Source: Glaciecola blandensis (GTDB lineage Bacteria; Pseudomonadota; Gammaproteobacteria; Enterobacterales; Alteromonadaceae). Taken from it: a stretch of 64,000 bases of DNA. The translations under genes and the position numbers were made by a program. The stretch lies in the NCBI RefSeq assembly GCF_031846165.1, contig NZ_JAVRIE010000005.1, positions 1 through 64,000 of the forward strand, given 5' to 3'. Under the pieces are notes generated by a model. It saw nothing but the letters and a program-made list of their open reading frames with translations, did no database searches and had not been told where the DNA came from. This document shows positions 8,864 through 18,043 of this stretch, one piece after another (positions within the stretch are counted from its first letter, which is position 1; every line of letters begins with the position of its first letter).

Positions 8864-9661
8864 CTAGCGCAAGCGAGCGAATTGCACGTGCATCCAATCG
8901 CGGTCCTGCTCCCGGCCTAAAGAGACCGCACCTTCTTCTTCCCAGCAATTCCACCAAAAATCATATTCAGGTGCAGCAAGTGTCGCTTTTTGCTTATTCC
9001 AACGCAGTTGATTGTTTGAAGGATCCCAATCTATAGATGTGCCCCAAGCATGCGTTGACCATTTGCTCCCCCCACGCATCTTTCTGACATTTAACGCTCC
9101 ACCCCAGAGATCTAGCCGCAGTCTTTGAATTTCTTCTAATCCATAGTGGGTGAGTACTTTCTGAAGCACTCTTTCAATTGCTGGCGCTACTTTTTCGTGG
9201 CAGGTGAATCGATTCACTATTTTATTAGTTTGCCATGCAAGTTTTAGAGGGTAGGGTGAGTTTGCTTTGCCCTGATTGGTCCCTACTTCACCATAAAAAG
9301 CATTCATCGCTGCTTCATTTTGAAGTGGCCATTGCCCTTCACTACTGCCAGTGAATTCATCTTGGCGCCAAGGCTCGGGCAAGCGGCCGTGTTCTCGCTT
9401 ATAAGAAAGATCAGCATATGCACTTTCGGTTTGAGGACCCCATTTTCCGTCAATGGCACCTGCGTCGATGTTTTCCATTGTGGCAACATATTGAATGAGC
9501 CCCACAATCTTTCGTTTTGTATTCCACTCGGTGGGTAAAACAGTGACTCTGTGTAAGGCTGCTTTTGTATTTTTTCCAGCGATACCATCAACGCCAATGT
9601 TGGCATGGAAAAGCCGGTTAAGTTCTGATTGAGCCAATTTTATTATATTGCTATTCATCAT
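8864..9661 (-). CDS. M15-family peptidoglycan peptidase with peptidoglycan-binding-like N-terminus
   Basis: A 265-residue protein. The start at 9661 (MMNSN) follows an AAGGAAAT ribosome-binding site; the open frame continues 75 codons upstream through repeat DNA but that part has no protein character. Residues about 5-85 resemble phage-type peptidoglycan-binding modules (GVDGIAGKNT and AIDGKWGPQT echo each other). The C-terminal M15 signature is complete: SxHxxGxxxD with His204 and Asp211 (STHAWGTSIDWD) and the third metal ligand His258 in WMHVQF. There is no signal peptide, which resembles phage endolysins that need a holin; no other phage gene is nearby. It probably cleaves D-Ala-containing cross-links, by family. 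Confidence 0.75.
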   Translation of the reverse strand: MMNSNIIKLAQSELNRLFHANIGVDGIAGKNTKAALHRVTVLPTEWNTKRKIVGLIQYVATMENIDAGAIDGKWGPQTESAYADLSYKREHGRLPEPWRQDEFTGSSEGQWPLQNEAAMNAFYGEVGTNQGKANSPYPLKLAWQTNKIVNRFTCHEKVAPAIERVLQKVLTHYGLEEIQRLRLDLWGGALNVRKMRGGSKWSTHAWGTSIDWDPSNNQLRWNKQKATLAAPEYDFWWNCWEEEGAVSLGREQDRDWMHVQFARLR

Positions 9662-9841
9662 ATTTCCTTTTTTATTGAAAACCATATGATGCATAACTGC
9701 TAAAGCTAGTGCCCTTGTAGAAGACATGCTGCCAGCTTCAATACGCTGCATATTGTGTGTTATTTGTACACACCAGCAGAGTAGACTGAAAGCGCTAGTA
9801 ACGCAATAAGTGGTGGCTTTTAGGTTTCTGCCTGCGCAGAA

Positions 9842-9909
9842 ATGACAAGAAATGCCTGGGATGACAAGAAATGCCTGGGATGACAAGAAATGTCTGGGAT
9901 GACAAGAAA
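9842..9909. repeat. 19-bp tandem repeat, about 3.6 copies
   Basis: Units of ATGACAAGAAATGCCTGGG at 9842-9860, 9861-9879 and 9880-9898 (one C-to-T change), and a partial copy to 9909. The sequence just before it (TTTCTGCCTGCGCAGAAATGAC) resembles dispersed palindromic intergenic repeats built around CTGCGCAG. The array lies between the M15 peptidase and the terminator of the receptor gene. Confidence 0.85.
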
Positions 9910-9920
9910 GAGACGGGCAT

Positions 9921-9947
9921 AAAAAAAGGATGCTATTGGCATCCTTT
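9921..9947 (-). terminator. Rho-independent terminator of the TonB-dependent receptor gene
   Basis: Stem AAAGGATGC / GCATCCTTT with a 5-nt loop, followed on the minus strand by an unbroken T-run, 24 bp after the receptor stop codon. Confidence 0.9.
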
Positions 9948-9970
9948 CTAGGTGTTTCTTGAGGTTCTAC

Positions 9971-12934
9971 TTAGAAACGATAGCTAGCACCAAGTGTGAT
10001 ACGTCGGTCTGTTAGACCTTGGTAGCACAGTAATGCACCTTCATTTACACAGTATTGTGTTACATCAGACTCTGTTAAGTTAACAGCTTCGATGCCCACG
10101 TTTAATTGCTCATTTACGTCATAGCTTACACTAGCATTCAACTGGCCTCTGTCGTCTTGAACCACTGGGAAACCCCAAGGGAAACTAGACGTACTACCGA
10201 AGTCTGTTGAGCGATAAGCTTCACGCCACGTGTAACGCATACGCGCTGACAAGCCATATTTCTCGTAGTATACAGTGAAGTTATAAGCATTTTCAGACAA
10301 GTCGATTAAGCCTTGTACAGCAGTTACATCTATATCAGCAACGCCAGTAGAAAGTGCAAAAACACCGTCAGCTCGGCTGGTTGCAGAGTTTTCTGCTGAC
10401 CCGCCAGAGAATTCTTGCTTCGTGTAGTTAGCTAGGACACCAAAACCTGATGCCCAACCTAGTTCATCTTCGAATCCAGCTAAGTCATATTGAACTGCGA
10501 TTTCAATACCTTTCTGAGTGGTTTCACCAGAATCGTTGATCTTCGTTGAAGTAGGTACACAAACACCTACACCACCATCAGCACCAAATACGTTTACGTC
10601 AGCAATTGGGTTGAATATACCGCCAGCTTCACATGGCGCTGTAGTATCGCGGAAACCGGTGACTGGATCTTCAAACGGACTGACTTCTTGGTTAACAAAT
10701 AAGTCTTTACGTTTCTTATGGAAGATACCCACACTGAGCACGCTTGCTTCGGCGAAATACCATTCAGCAGACAAATCGAAAGAAGTCACTTCTTCAGGCA
10801 ACAAACCAGGGTTACCGATAGCCACTGGAGGGTTTGGACTGGTTGAGAAGGTCACTGACGTAGATAGGTCATCGAAATCAGGACGACGAATGTCTTTGCC
10901 CCAACCTGCTCTGATAACAACATCATTCTCTAAATCAGCTACCAAGTTAATACGTGGTAAGAAGAAATCGTAGCTACCTTCAGTCACAACTTGTGAAACC
11001 AATTCGTTACCAGCATCATCTTCAGTAATTGAGTTACCTAGTGAGCTAACATCAGTTTCTAAATAACGGACACCGAAGTTACCGCGGAAAATGCCGTGTT
11101 CAAAGTTTGCTTGTGCATATAATGCGCTGGTTTCTTCTTCTATGTCGAAGAAGCCTGATGAACTTGAGGTCGGTGCATTAATACTGCGCGTTCCGCCAAT
11201 TTGGTTAATTGCATTTTGTAATGTCGCTAGAACGCCATCTGGATTAGATGCAACTTGCTCAGGGTCGATGAGCAAGAAGTCACGCACAAACAATTCACGT
11301 CCGTCTGCTTCGTTAAAGTTGTTTGGGCCTGCAACTAATAGGTCTGCGAATAAATTACCACGTGGGCTGTCAGACAGACTTCTTAGACCAACACTTGAGC
11401 TAATTTGGTCACGTAAGCTATTCGTTTTGCTATAACGGTAACCCACATCTACAGAAGTAATCGCATTTTCTAAGTAGTAAGTAAAATCTACACGAAACGC
11501 GTCTTCACTGTTCTCTGCTACGTTTCTACCAATGTTAACGTCACGTAAAACAACGTTTGCTGGGTCAAGAAGTTGAGCACTTGATGGACCAAATGGTGCA
11601 TCTGAAGCAACACCAAAGGTTAACGCGCCGCCAGACAAATCATAAATGAATGGTGTGCTGTTATCATTCGCGCCACCTGGATCAAGTGGTGCATTAGGGT
11701 TAATGAAGTTCAGTGTTGTATTGAAACTAGGCGTAGTAGTGTCAGAGCTAGAAGATGAAATTTCCGCACTCACTTTATAAGTATCACGCTCATATTCACC
11801 ACCTAATCTGAAAATTTCACTTTTGGTGATACGTGAGTTTGTATCGCTTGAGAAACGCAAGTTAGGATCATCATCATCAGTACCAAGGTCAACAGGAATA
11901 ACGCCACTTAATGCAGCCTCTATAGAACCTAGGTTTGTACCGCCTAATGAACCAAAGTTAATTGTTTCAAATTCATCTGGCACAGCAAAGTTACGCAAAC
12001 TGCTCACGCCAGAAGCTTGAATTCTTGAACTCTCTTGTAGTCTTTCTTGATCGTTGATCACTGCGTCAAAGAAGAACTTCAGTTCATCACTTGGCGCCCA
12101 TTCGATAGTACCGGCAAGGTTAACTGTTTCATATTCAAAGTTATCATAATCTTGTACGAAGAACTGAATAGGTAAGAAGTTGAAAGACTGTGCACTTGCA
12201 ACGCCACTATCAGATGCAATAGAGTTATCGCGGTCAGCTCGTGGACGGAAAGCGGTAACGTCTTGTTCTATGTAACTGGCACTAATAACGATGCCTACAT
12301 CACCGTTGTCTGTTTCCCAGTTATCACCGAAAGTACCAGAAAGTCTAGGAGTAAATGTGCTATCAGTGGTCAGGCTACTATTTTCACCCTGCACTCTAAA
12401 TGATGCCAATGTGCCATCAAGCTCTAGTGGACGAATTGTTCTTAGGTTGATAGTACCACCAACAGAACCTTCGATTGTTTTAGCCGATGGCGCTTTAGTC
12501 ACTTCAACAGCAGAAATAATGGAGGCAGATACATCTTCGAAGTTAATACCACTACGACCTGAACCTGAACCTACAGTAGAAACACCATTAATCTCTGTTC
12601 TGTTTGCGTTAGTACCTCGAATTTGTACGCCAGTTCCCACACCGGCGGTTCTGGTAATCTGAACACCAGTGACGTTTTCAAGTACCTCTGCCAAGTTCTG
12701 GTCAGGTAGTTTACCAATATCTTCCGCTTGGATAATTTCAACTAAGTTGTTTTTATCACGCTTTTCAGCCAGAGCACTCGAAAGTGAGCTGCGGATACCA
12801 GTGATTTCAATCACCTCTACGTCGGTTGCCGCCTCTTTCTCTTCTTCTTGAGCGTGAGCAGCCATTGTCATGCTCATATTGATTGCACCGGCTGATAACA
12901 GCGCTAAGGTGACCTTTGATAGTTTATGTCCCAT
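9971..12934 (-). CDS. TonB-dependent outer-membrane receptor
   Basis: A 987-residue receptor: signal peptide ending at AHA-Q (about residue 28), a TonB-box-like stretch VEVIEITG, a plug domain (about 45-180; LPDQNLAEVLENVTGVQI and GVQIRG are typical) and a 22-stranded barrel ending in SYRF, with terminal Phe. The plug type 'IEVTGIRSSL...EDIGKLPDQNLAE' is common in marine Alteromonadales receptors for oligosaccharides and other polymers; the ligand cannot be assigned. It imports a large substrate across the outer membrane using TonB-ExbBD energy. It is transcribed divergently from the PhoX gene across about 700 bp, so a link to phosphate-ester use is possible, though the Pho-box-like site found lies on the PhoX side. 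Confidence 0.9.
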   Translation of the reverse strand: MGHKLSKVTLALLSAGAINMSMTMAAHAQEEEKEAATDVEVIEITGIRSSLSSALAEKRDKNNLVEIIQAEDIGKLPDQNLAEVLENVTGVQITRTAGVGTGVQIRGTNANRTEINGVSTVGSGSGRSGINFEDVSASIISAVEVTKAPSAKTIEGSVGGTINLRTIRPLELDGTLASFRVQGENSSLTTDSTFTPRLSGTFGDNWETDNGDVGIVISASYIEQDVTAFRPRADRDNSIASDSGVASAQSFNFLPIQFFVQDYDNFEYETVNLAGTIEWAPSDELKFFFDAVINDQERLQESSRIQASGVSSLRNFAVPDEFETINFGSLGGTNLGSIEAALSGVIPVDLGTDDDDPNLRFSSDTNSRITKSEIFRLGGEYERDTYKVSAEISSSSSDTTTPSFNTTLNFINPNAPLDPGGANDNSTPFIYDLSGGALTFGVASDAPFGPSSAQLLDPANVVLRDVNIGRNVAENSEDAFRVDFTYYLENAITSVDVGYRYSKTNSLRDQISSSVGLRSLSDSPRGNLFADLLVAGPNNFNEADGRELFVRDFLLIDPEQVASNPDGVLATLQNAINQIGGTRSINAPTSSSSGFFDIEEETSALYAQANFEHGIFRGNFGVRYLETDVSSLGNSITEDDAGNELVSQVVTEGSYDFFLPRINLVADLENDVVIRAGWGKDIRRPDFDDLSTSVTFSTSPNPPVAIGNPGLLPEEVTSFDLSAEWYFAEASVLSVGIFHKKRKDLFVNQEVSPFEDPVTGFRDTTAPCEAGGIFNPIADVNVFGADGGVGVCVPTSTKINDSGETTQKGIEIAVQYDLAGFEDELGWASGFGVLANYTKQEFSGGSAENSATSRADGVFALSTGVADIDVTAVQGLIDLSENAYNFTVYYEKYGLSARMRYTWREAYRSTDFGSTSSFPWGFPVVQDDRGQLNASVSYDVNEQLNVGIEAVNLTESDVTQYCVNEGALLCYQGLTDRRITLGASYRF

Positions 12935-13499
12935 ATGTCCTTCCCGTGTGTGTGTTGTTGCTTGCTTAAAAGTGTTGCTAAAAATACTTGCTGTTTACCA
13001 TCTATGCTTTATTGGTAAGTTGGCTTCGCCCGTTCTGAGTTCTTGCCATTATTACTCTTGTGAGTGATTTATTATTACATGGAGTTTACGATATATTTAC
13101 AATTTAAAACATAAAGGTCAACCTTTTGGTAATATGTTGTGGTAATTAATTTGTTAGATGTTTGTATTACCAATATGAAAGGTTTCTTTAATTATATGAT
13201 TAATACGCCTAAAGTCTAATTTTTATCAAAGTGAATAGTACGAGGTTTTGCCCATTCCACCTTGCCTCTCTCCCTATTGTTTGCCTGCATTTCAGTATAA
13301 TTATTAAGCGATTAAAAAATTTTTTTCGCTTATTTTTGTCGGTGCTTTTTGTAATTCTTGAAATTGGTTAACCAAAGTGAGTCTGTTTGATTCTTTTTTC
13401 ATAAAACTTATTTTTTTGAATGGGTGTTTAAAAAATGAACGTTTTATGACGATTTGATGATTGGCGTGTAAAGAAACATTCATTTTTTTGAAAGCTTAA
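12935..13499. other. Long AT-rich divergent intergenic region
   Basis: No gene was recognised between the receptor start and the Pho-box-like site. The stretch is rich in A and T runs (for example around 13312-13335 and 13396-13430). It must hold the receptor promoter on the minus strand, but I cannot choose a convincing -35/-10 pair. Confidence 0.5.
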
Positions 13500-13517
13500 C
13501 GTCACGGATTTGTCACA
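13500..13517 (+). promoter_or_regulatory. Pho-box-like site upstream of the PhoX gene
   Basis: Two 7-bp direct half-sites, CGTCACG and TGTCACA, separated by 4 bp (GATT). This 7+4+7 layout with an 11-bp period is the architecture of the PhoB box (consensus CTGTCAT-N4-CTGTCAT/C). It lies 116 bp upstream of the chosen start of a PhoX-type phosphatase, a usual Pho-regulon member. Binding itself is inferred. Confidence 0.55.
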
Positions 13518-13632
13518 AGCCCCTCCCAAACTAAAAAAGCCAAATATGGCATCTCGAAACCGCCGAGTCGCGTCGGCTTTCAATCAGGCAAAACAAGAAT
13601 GTTTCGCCATACTCAAAAAACTGGGAACGACA

Positions 13633-15507
13633 ATGAGAAACAAACAGCAAACAACACTCAAATTCACGGCACTCGCACTGGCAGTGTCTCTAGGCTTATC
13701 AGGTTGTTTTTTAGAGGGTGACGACGGCGCTGATGGCATTAATGGTGCCGATGGTGCACAAGGTCCGGAAGGCGCAGAGGGTCCTGCAGGTGGTCAAGGT
13801 CCAACGGGTGATCAAGGTCCTTCTGGCGAAAGTTCAGGTGTCTTAACACGCATTGCAACAGTACCAGACGGTGCGGAAGTTACGGGAATCTTCCTAACGG
13901 ACGAAGGCGACCTATTTTTCAATGTTCAGCATCCTTCTGGCGCAAATACTGCGACAACAGATCTGAGTCCATCGCCAATTAACACAGGGACTGTTGGGGT
14001 ACTAGCGGGTGTCAATTTTAACAATTTACCTGCTACCTTGATTGACTCACCTGTTCCAACGAGTCAGGAAGAAAGAGAAACGGTAATGAGTGCCTATGGC
14101 CAGTATCAAGTGTTAGGCCAAACAGGTGATACCTTTGATGGTATGTTGCCAGCAGGTCTAGGACACATCTACACTTTAGACAATGAAACCTTAATTCTTG
14201 AAAATGACATGCCTGATTTCAATGGTTTTGTTTCAACTGGTGATGGTGAAGGCTACTTATTCTCCAACTGGGAAGAACTGCCAGGGGGAATGAGCCGAAT
14301 GAAAGTCCAAAAAGATGACAGGGGTATTTGGACTGTTAGTGAAGCAATGATGCTAGATTTTTCTTCAGTATGGGGTACTGCTGCTAATTGCTTCGGGTCA
14401 ATGACACCTTGGAATACGCCTTTAACATCAGAAGAGTGGGTAGTTGATTCAAGCGTTAACAGCACCACTGATGCAGATTGGAACGATCCAGATGAAGTCG
14501 CAAATAATAGCCGCTTAGGGCGTATGTGGGCAATGACCGCGCCGGACGCACCAAATCCTTATAACTATGGTTATATTGCGGAAGTGACCGATGCTGTTTC
14601 GGCTGCACCTGTTATTGTAAAACATTTTGCCATGGGCCGTTATGAGCATGAAAATGCTACTGTTATGCCAGATGGAAAGACGGTATATCTGTCGCAAGAT
14701 GACACTGGAGGTGTATTCTTCAAATTCGTCGCAGACACGGCAGAAGATCTATCAGCAGGCACTTTATACGGTGCAAAATTAGTTCAAGACGTTGGTCAAA
14801 ATGATCCTGCAACAACGGGCTTTGACGTGACATGGGTTGAGATTGCGTCAGGCGACAACACCACCATTCAAGCTTGGATCAATGAGTATAACGGTATCGG
14901 AACTGATGACTTCGTCGAGGGCCAAAGTTCATATATTACTTTAGCAGATGTTCAGGCGTGGGTTGATGGTGACGCAACATATCCGACAGAAGCTGATGGT
15001 GGTAGCGCTGTTACTGCAGGTGATCCGATGGATGATCGAGTGGCATTCCTAGAATCACGTGCCGCCGCTAAATTAAAAGGTGCGACAGCAGAGTGGAGAA
15101 AGCTTGAGGGTATCAGCATTAACCACGACCGAGCAAAAGAAGCTGTTGAGGGTGTTGACTTAATTGCGGACGAAATAGTCACCGATGCATATCTGTATAT
15201 TGGTATTGCTGATATTGATAATACAATGACCGACGATGAAGGTGATATGCAGTTGTCTGCGCGAGTGAAAGATTGTGGCGGTGTTTATCGCGCTCGTTTA
15301 GGCGAAGGCTACAACATCAGTCGTATTGAACCGGTGGTAATGGGTTCTACCTATCGTTCTAGTCTAACGGGAGCAGAACGTTGTGACGTTAATAACCTCT
15401 CTCAGCCTGACAACGTGATAGTCATGAAAGACGGTCGTATCTTGATTGGTGAAGATGGTTTCCAAGAGAACAATACCCTTTGGATGTATCAACCAGCCGC
15501 TGATTAA
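13633..15507 (+). CDS. PhoX-family (DUF839) alkaline phosphatase lipoprotein with collagen-like linker
   Basis: A 624-residue predicted lipoprotein. The start at 13633 (MRNKQQ) gives a normal signal peptide and lipobox LSGC (Cys25); the longer frame from 13510 would begin inside the Pho-box-like site. After the Cys come about ten Gly-X-Y triplets (GADGINGADGAQ and onward), then a PhoX/DUF839 domain with the signatures NWEE and GRYEHENATVMPDGKTVYLSQDD, the latter matching the PhoX metal-site region. PhoX enzymes are Ca/Fe-dependent monoesterases that release phosphate from organic esters outside the cytoplasm. Canonical PhoX is Tat-exported; this one has a Sec-type lipoprotein signal instead. 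The final segment (LIGEDG...LWMYQP) is typical of the family. Confidence 0.8.
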   Translation: MRNKQQTTLKFTALALAVSLGLSGCFLEGDDGADGINGADGAQGPEGAEGPAGGQGPTGDQGPSGESSGVLTRIATVPDGAEVTGIFLTDEGDLFFNVQHPSGANTATTDLSPSPINTGTVGVLAGVNFNNLPATLIDSPVPTSQEERETVMSAYGQYQVLGQTGDTFDGMLPAGLGHIYTLDNETLILENDMPDFNGFVSTGDGEGYLFSNWEELPGGMSRMKVQKDDRGIWTVSEAMMLDFSSVWGTAANCFGSMTPWNTPLTSEEWVVDSSVNSTTDADWNDPDEVANNSRLGRMWAMTAPDAPNPYNYGYIAEVTDAVSAAPVIVKHFAMGRYEHENATVMPDGKTVYLSQDDTGGVFFKFVADTAEDLSAGTLYGAKLVQDVGQNDPATTGFDVTWVEIASGDNTTIQAWINEYNGIGTDDFVEGQSSYITLADVQAWVDGDATYPTEADGGSAVTAGDPMDDRVAFLESRAAAKLKGATAEWRKLEGISINHDRAKEAVEGVDLIADEIVTDAYLYIGIADIDNTMTDDEGDMQLSARVKDCGGVYRARLGEGYNISRIEPVVMGSTYRSSLTGAERCDVNNLSQPDNVIVMKDGRILIGEDGFQENNTLWMYQPAAD

Positions 15508-15538
15508 GCTAAATACAAACTTAAGAATTGGATTGGTA

Positions 15539-15594
15539 GCTGAGCACTTTTATCTTGCTTTCGGTTTAGAAAGCCTTGTTAAAAGTTGCTCAGC
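15539..15594 (+). other. Nested hairpin between phoX-like and cytochrome genes
   Basis: Outer arms GCTGAGCA...TTTTA and TAAAA...TGCTCAGC enclose a perfect inner hairpin GCTTTC/GAAAGC. No T-run follows, so this is not a standard intrinsic terminator; it may be a palindromic intergenic repeat or an RNA processing/stability element. Confidence 0.5.
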
Positions 15595-15644
15595 AATACA
15601 GCCAAGACTGAAATTACTAACACAAGTACGTATTGAGATCCTTT

Positions 15645-17303
15645 ATGACTATCACCTATTCCGCTTCGAAAACGCTAAGTTATTTATTCATTATGGTGCT
15701 TTGCCTTAGCGCTTGTTCAAACGAATCTCCCAGTATTACCTATCCATATGCAGAGGGAGATGACATTCCAGCCTTAGCTTATATAGAGCACGATGAAATT
15801 TATAACCCAGAAGCGGTTATCCCTCCTCAATGTTATACCAAAACAGAAGGGGTCAATAACCCTTGCTACGCTTGTCATCAAAGCTATGACAGAAGTGAGG
15901 AACGCCCGAATCAAATGGGGGATGGTACCTTGCAAGGCAACTATGAATTCTCCGAGGTGGGCCTGAAAAATAGTTGGAAGAACTTATTTATAGATAGGCG
16001 AACTTTGATCAAGGACATCCCAGACCACCAAATCGACGCTTGGGTAGCACAAGATAATTACCAAGTGGCCTTGGAGCAATCAACAGCAGTCTTGCCACAA
16101 AATATGCATTTGGCTAATTTAGCGGAGCCGGCGCTTGCGTTTTCAGATAGAGGGCTTGCTAACGATGGCAGCAACTGGGTAGCTTACAATTATAAACCTT
16201 TTCCAAGTACCTTTTGGCCAACGAATGGCTCATTTGGTGACGCTATGATCCGACTACCGGATATTTTTCGCCAAGTAAACGGTAAAGAAAACGAAGATAT
16301 TTACTTTTTAAATCTTGCGGCAGTAGAGATGGCGATTAAAGACCTAGCAAGTATCCCTATTTTTCCGTTTGATGAGCAGCTATATGGTGTTGATGTCGAT
16401 GGCGATGGCCATTTATCAAAACACCTGACTCGTCTGAAGCGACCGACTCACTATTTTGGTGATGCGAAGCACCTTAAGCTAAGCCACATGCTGTATCCAG
16501 AAGGCAGTGAATTTTTACACACCGTTCGCTACTTGGCTGAAAATGAAAACGGTGAACTTGTTCCGTCTGCTCGCATGAAAGAAGTGCGCTATATGCAGAA
16601 GCATTTATTCAGGACTCGAGAGAGTTTAGCGTCAGCCTATTATGCTGAAGCTAAAGACAAGCATTTCGAAAAGTTACCACAGACTCGATATTTAGGGGAG
16701 CGCGGCATCGATAACGGATTTGGCTGGACAATTAATGCTTTCATTGAGAATGAGGACGGTGAACTACGACCACAACATGAGCAAGAACTCGCTTATTGTA
16801 ACGGTTGTCATAAATCAGTGGGGGCGACCTTTGACCAAACATTTTCATTTGCGCGTAAAGCACCGGGTTCGAAAGGCTGGGGTTACATCAATCTGAAAAA
16901 ACTAAAGGATACTCCCAATATTGGCGAAACCGTTGGCGAGTACCTTACTTACATGTCTCGTGTAGGTGGTGGCGATGAGTTTAGACAGAACACTGAAATG
17001 CTATCGATTTGGTTCGATGAAAATGGCGACCTAGATAATCATAAAGTTGCACACACTGACAATCTATATGAGTTGATTGTGCCTTCACAAAGTCGCGCAA
17101 GAGATTTGAATAAAGCCTATTTTACGATCGTAAAAGAGCAAAGCTATTTATTTGGTCGTGATGCGACATTGACTAAAGCAAGCAATGTCTTAGAAAATAT
17201 CGACGCTGAACAACCACCTTTACTTGATGAGCATCAATTTCAGTGGGATATGCGATTGGACTGGCATGTGGACAGCGATGTGACGTTGGCGAAGGAAGAC
17301 TAA
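15645..17303 (+). CDS. Diheme c-type cytochrome-like lipoprotein
   Basis: A 552-residue protein starting at the ATG at 15645; a lipoprotein signal ends in LCLSACS (Cys near residue 24), so the product is anchored at the outer surface of a membrane. Two c-type heme motifs are visible: Cys74-Tyr-Ala-Cys77-His78 and Cys385-Asn-Gly-Cys388-His389. A calcium-site-like segment DVDGDGHLSKH lies in between. No enzyme family was recognised with confidence. The membrane protein gene begins 1 nt after its stop, so the two are surely cotranscribed and may work together in an electron-transfer or metal-related process (inference). Confidence 0.65.
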   Translation: MTITYSASKTLSYLFIMVLCLSACSNESPSITYPYAEGDDIPALAYIEHDEIYNPEAVIPPQCYTKTEGVNNPCYACHQSYDRSEERPNQMGDGTLQGNYEFSEVGLKNSWKNLFIDRRTLIKDIPDHQIDAWVAQDNYQVALEQSTAVLPQNMHLANLAEPALAFSDRGLANDGSNWVAYNYKPFPSTFWPTNGSFGDAMIRLPDIFRQVNGKENEDIYFLNLAAVEMAIKDLASIPIFPFDEQLYGVDVDGDGHLSKHLTRLKRPTHYFGDAKHLKLSHMLYPEGSEFLHTVRYLAENENGELVPSARMKEVRYMQKHLFRTRESLASAYYAEAKDKHFEKLPQTRYLGERGIDNGFGWTINAFIENEDGELRPQHEQELAYCNGCHKSVGATFDQTFSFARKAPGSKGWGYINLKKLKDTPNIGETVGEYLTYMSRVGGGDEFRQNTEMLSIWFDENGDLDNHKVAHTDNLYELIVPSQSRARDLNKAYFTIVKEQSYLFGRDATLTKASNVLENIDAEQPPLLDEHQFQWDMRLDWHVDSDVTLAKED

Positions 17304-17304
17304 C

Positions 17305-18030
17305 ATGGATGTTTCATTAATAGATTTTAGCTTTGCTTGCCTGTTAATGGGGATTGGCATCGGAACGGATGTGGCACTTGCAACGCTGGCTAGAGCAAAT
17401 CAACTCAAATCGATGCGAACTATTTTGGTATGGGTCATTGGCGTGTCACTCACCCACACACTGTTTCCAATGTTGGGTTATCTGATGACGTACTTTTCTG
17501 TACAAGTCTTGCCTTTTTTAACGCCAATTGTTGGTATTATTGCGGCAACATGTATTTTCTGGTTTTTGCACAATGAGTTACGCTCACTTAGTGGTGATGG
17601 CAATGCTAGTGATAACTCGGGGGACAATCAGCGTTTACTGATGTCTTTAGGCTTGATTCTGGCTGTGAGTTGGGATGCATTATGGTCGGGTCCAGCGAAG
17701 TCTGCACAAGTTATCGGTTGGCCAGAGCTACTTGTCTGGGTGTCTTTTATCTTAGTGGGAGTTGCCGTTTCGTTATTAGCGATTTCGAGTGTGGTTTTTT
17801 CTCGGGTGCTTGAACCGATCATGTTGAAAAGCCAAAAAATACATCTTAGCTTGTTATGGCTGCAATACTCCGTAATTGCTTACTTTGGTTATTTAGCAAT
17901 ATTGCGATACACCTTCAACATCAATCTACCTTGGTTCATGATCATGTTGTTGTCGCTTGTAAGCATTGGTTTGCTGTTGAGCAAATATCACTGCATGGCT
18001 CAAAACGATGAAATAGAAACGAGTGTGTGA
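17305..18030 (+). CDS. Polytopic inner-membrane protein, six predicted helices
   Basis: A 241-residue very hydrophobic protein with about six transmembrane segments (about 5-25, 38-60, 68-90, 108-130, 140-165, 180-225). The arrangement of two three-helix halves and the segment GIGIGTDVALATLAR recall small cation exporters such as the MntP/LysE-like superfamily, but I cannot assign it. Its start lies 1 nt after the stop of the diheme lipoprotein gene, which implies translational coupling. Confidence 0.55.
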   Translation: MDVSLIDFSFACLLMGIGIGTDVALATLARANQLKSMRTILVWVIGVSLTHTLFPMLGYLMTYFSVQVLPFLTPIVGIIAATCIFWFLHNELRSLSGDGNASDNSGDNQRLLMSLGLILAVSWDALWSGPAKSAQVIGWPELLVWVSFILVGVAVSLLAISSVVFSRVLEPIMLKSQKIHLSLLWLQYSVIAYFGYLAILRYTFNINLPWFMIMLLSLVSIGLLLSKYHCMAQNDEIETSV

Positions 18031-18043
18031 CCAGCGTTATTCA

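Noticed and set aside
9662..9886. Extension of the M15 peptidase upstream to 9886.
   Set aside because: This part includes intergenic repeats and lacks protein character; a good ribosome-binding site precedes the ATG at 9661.
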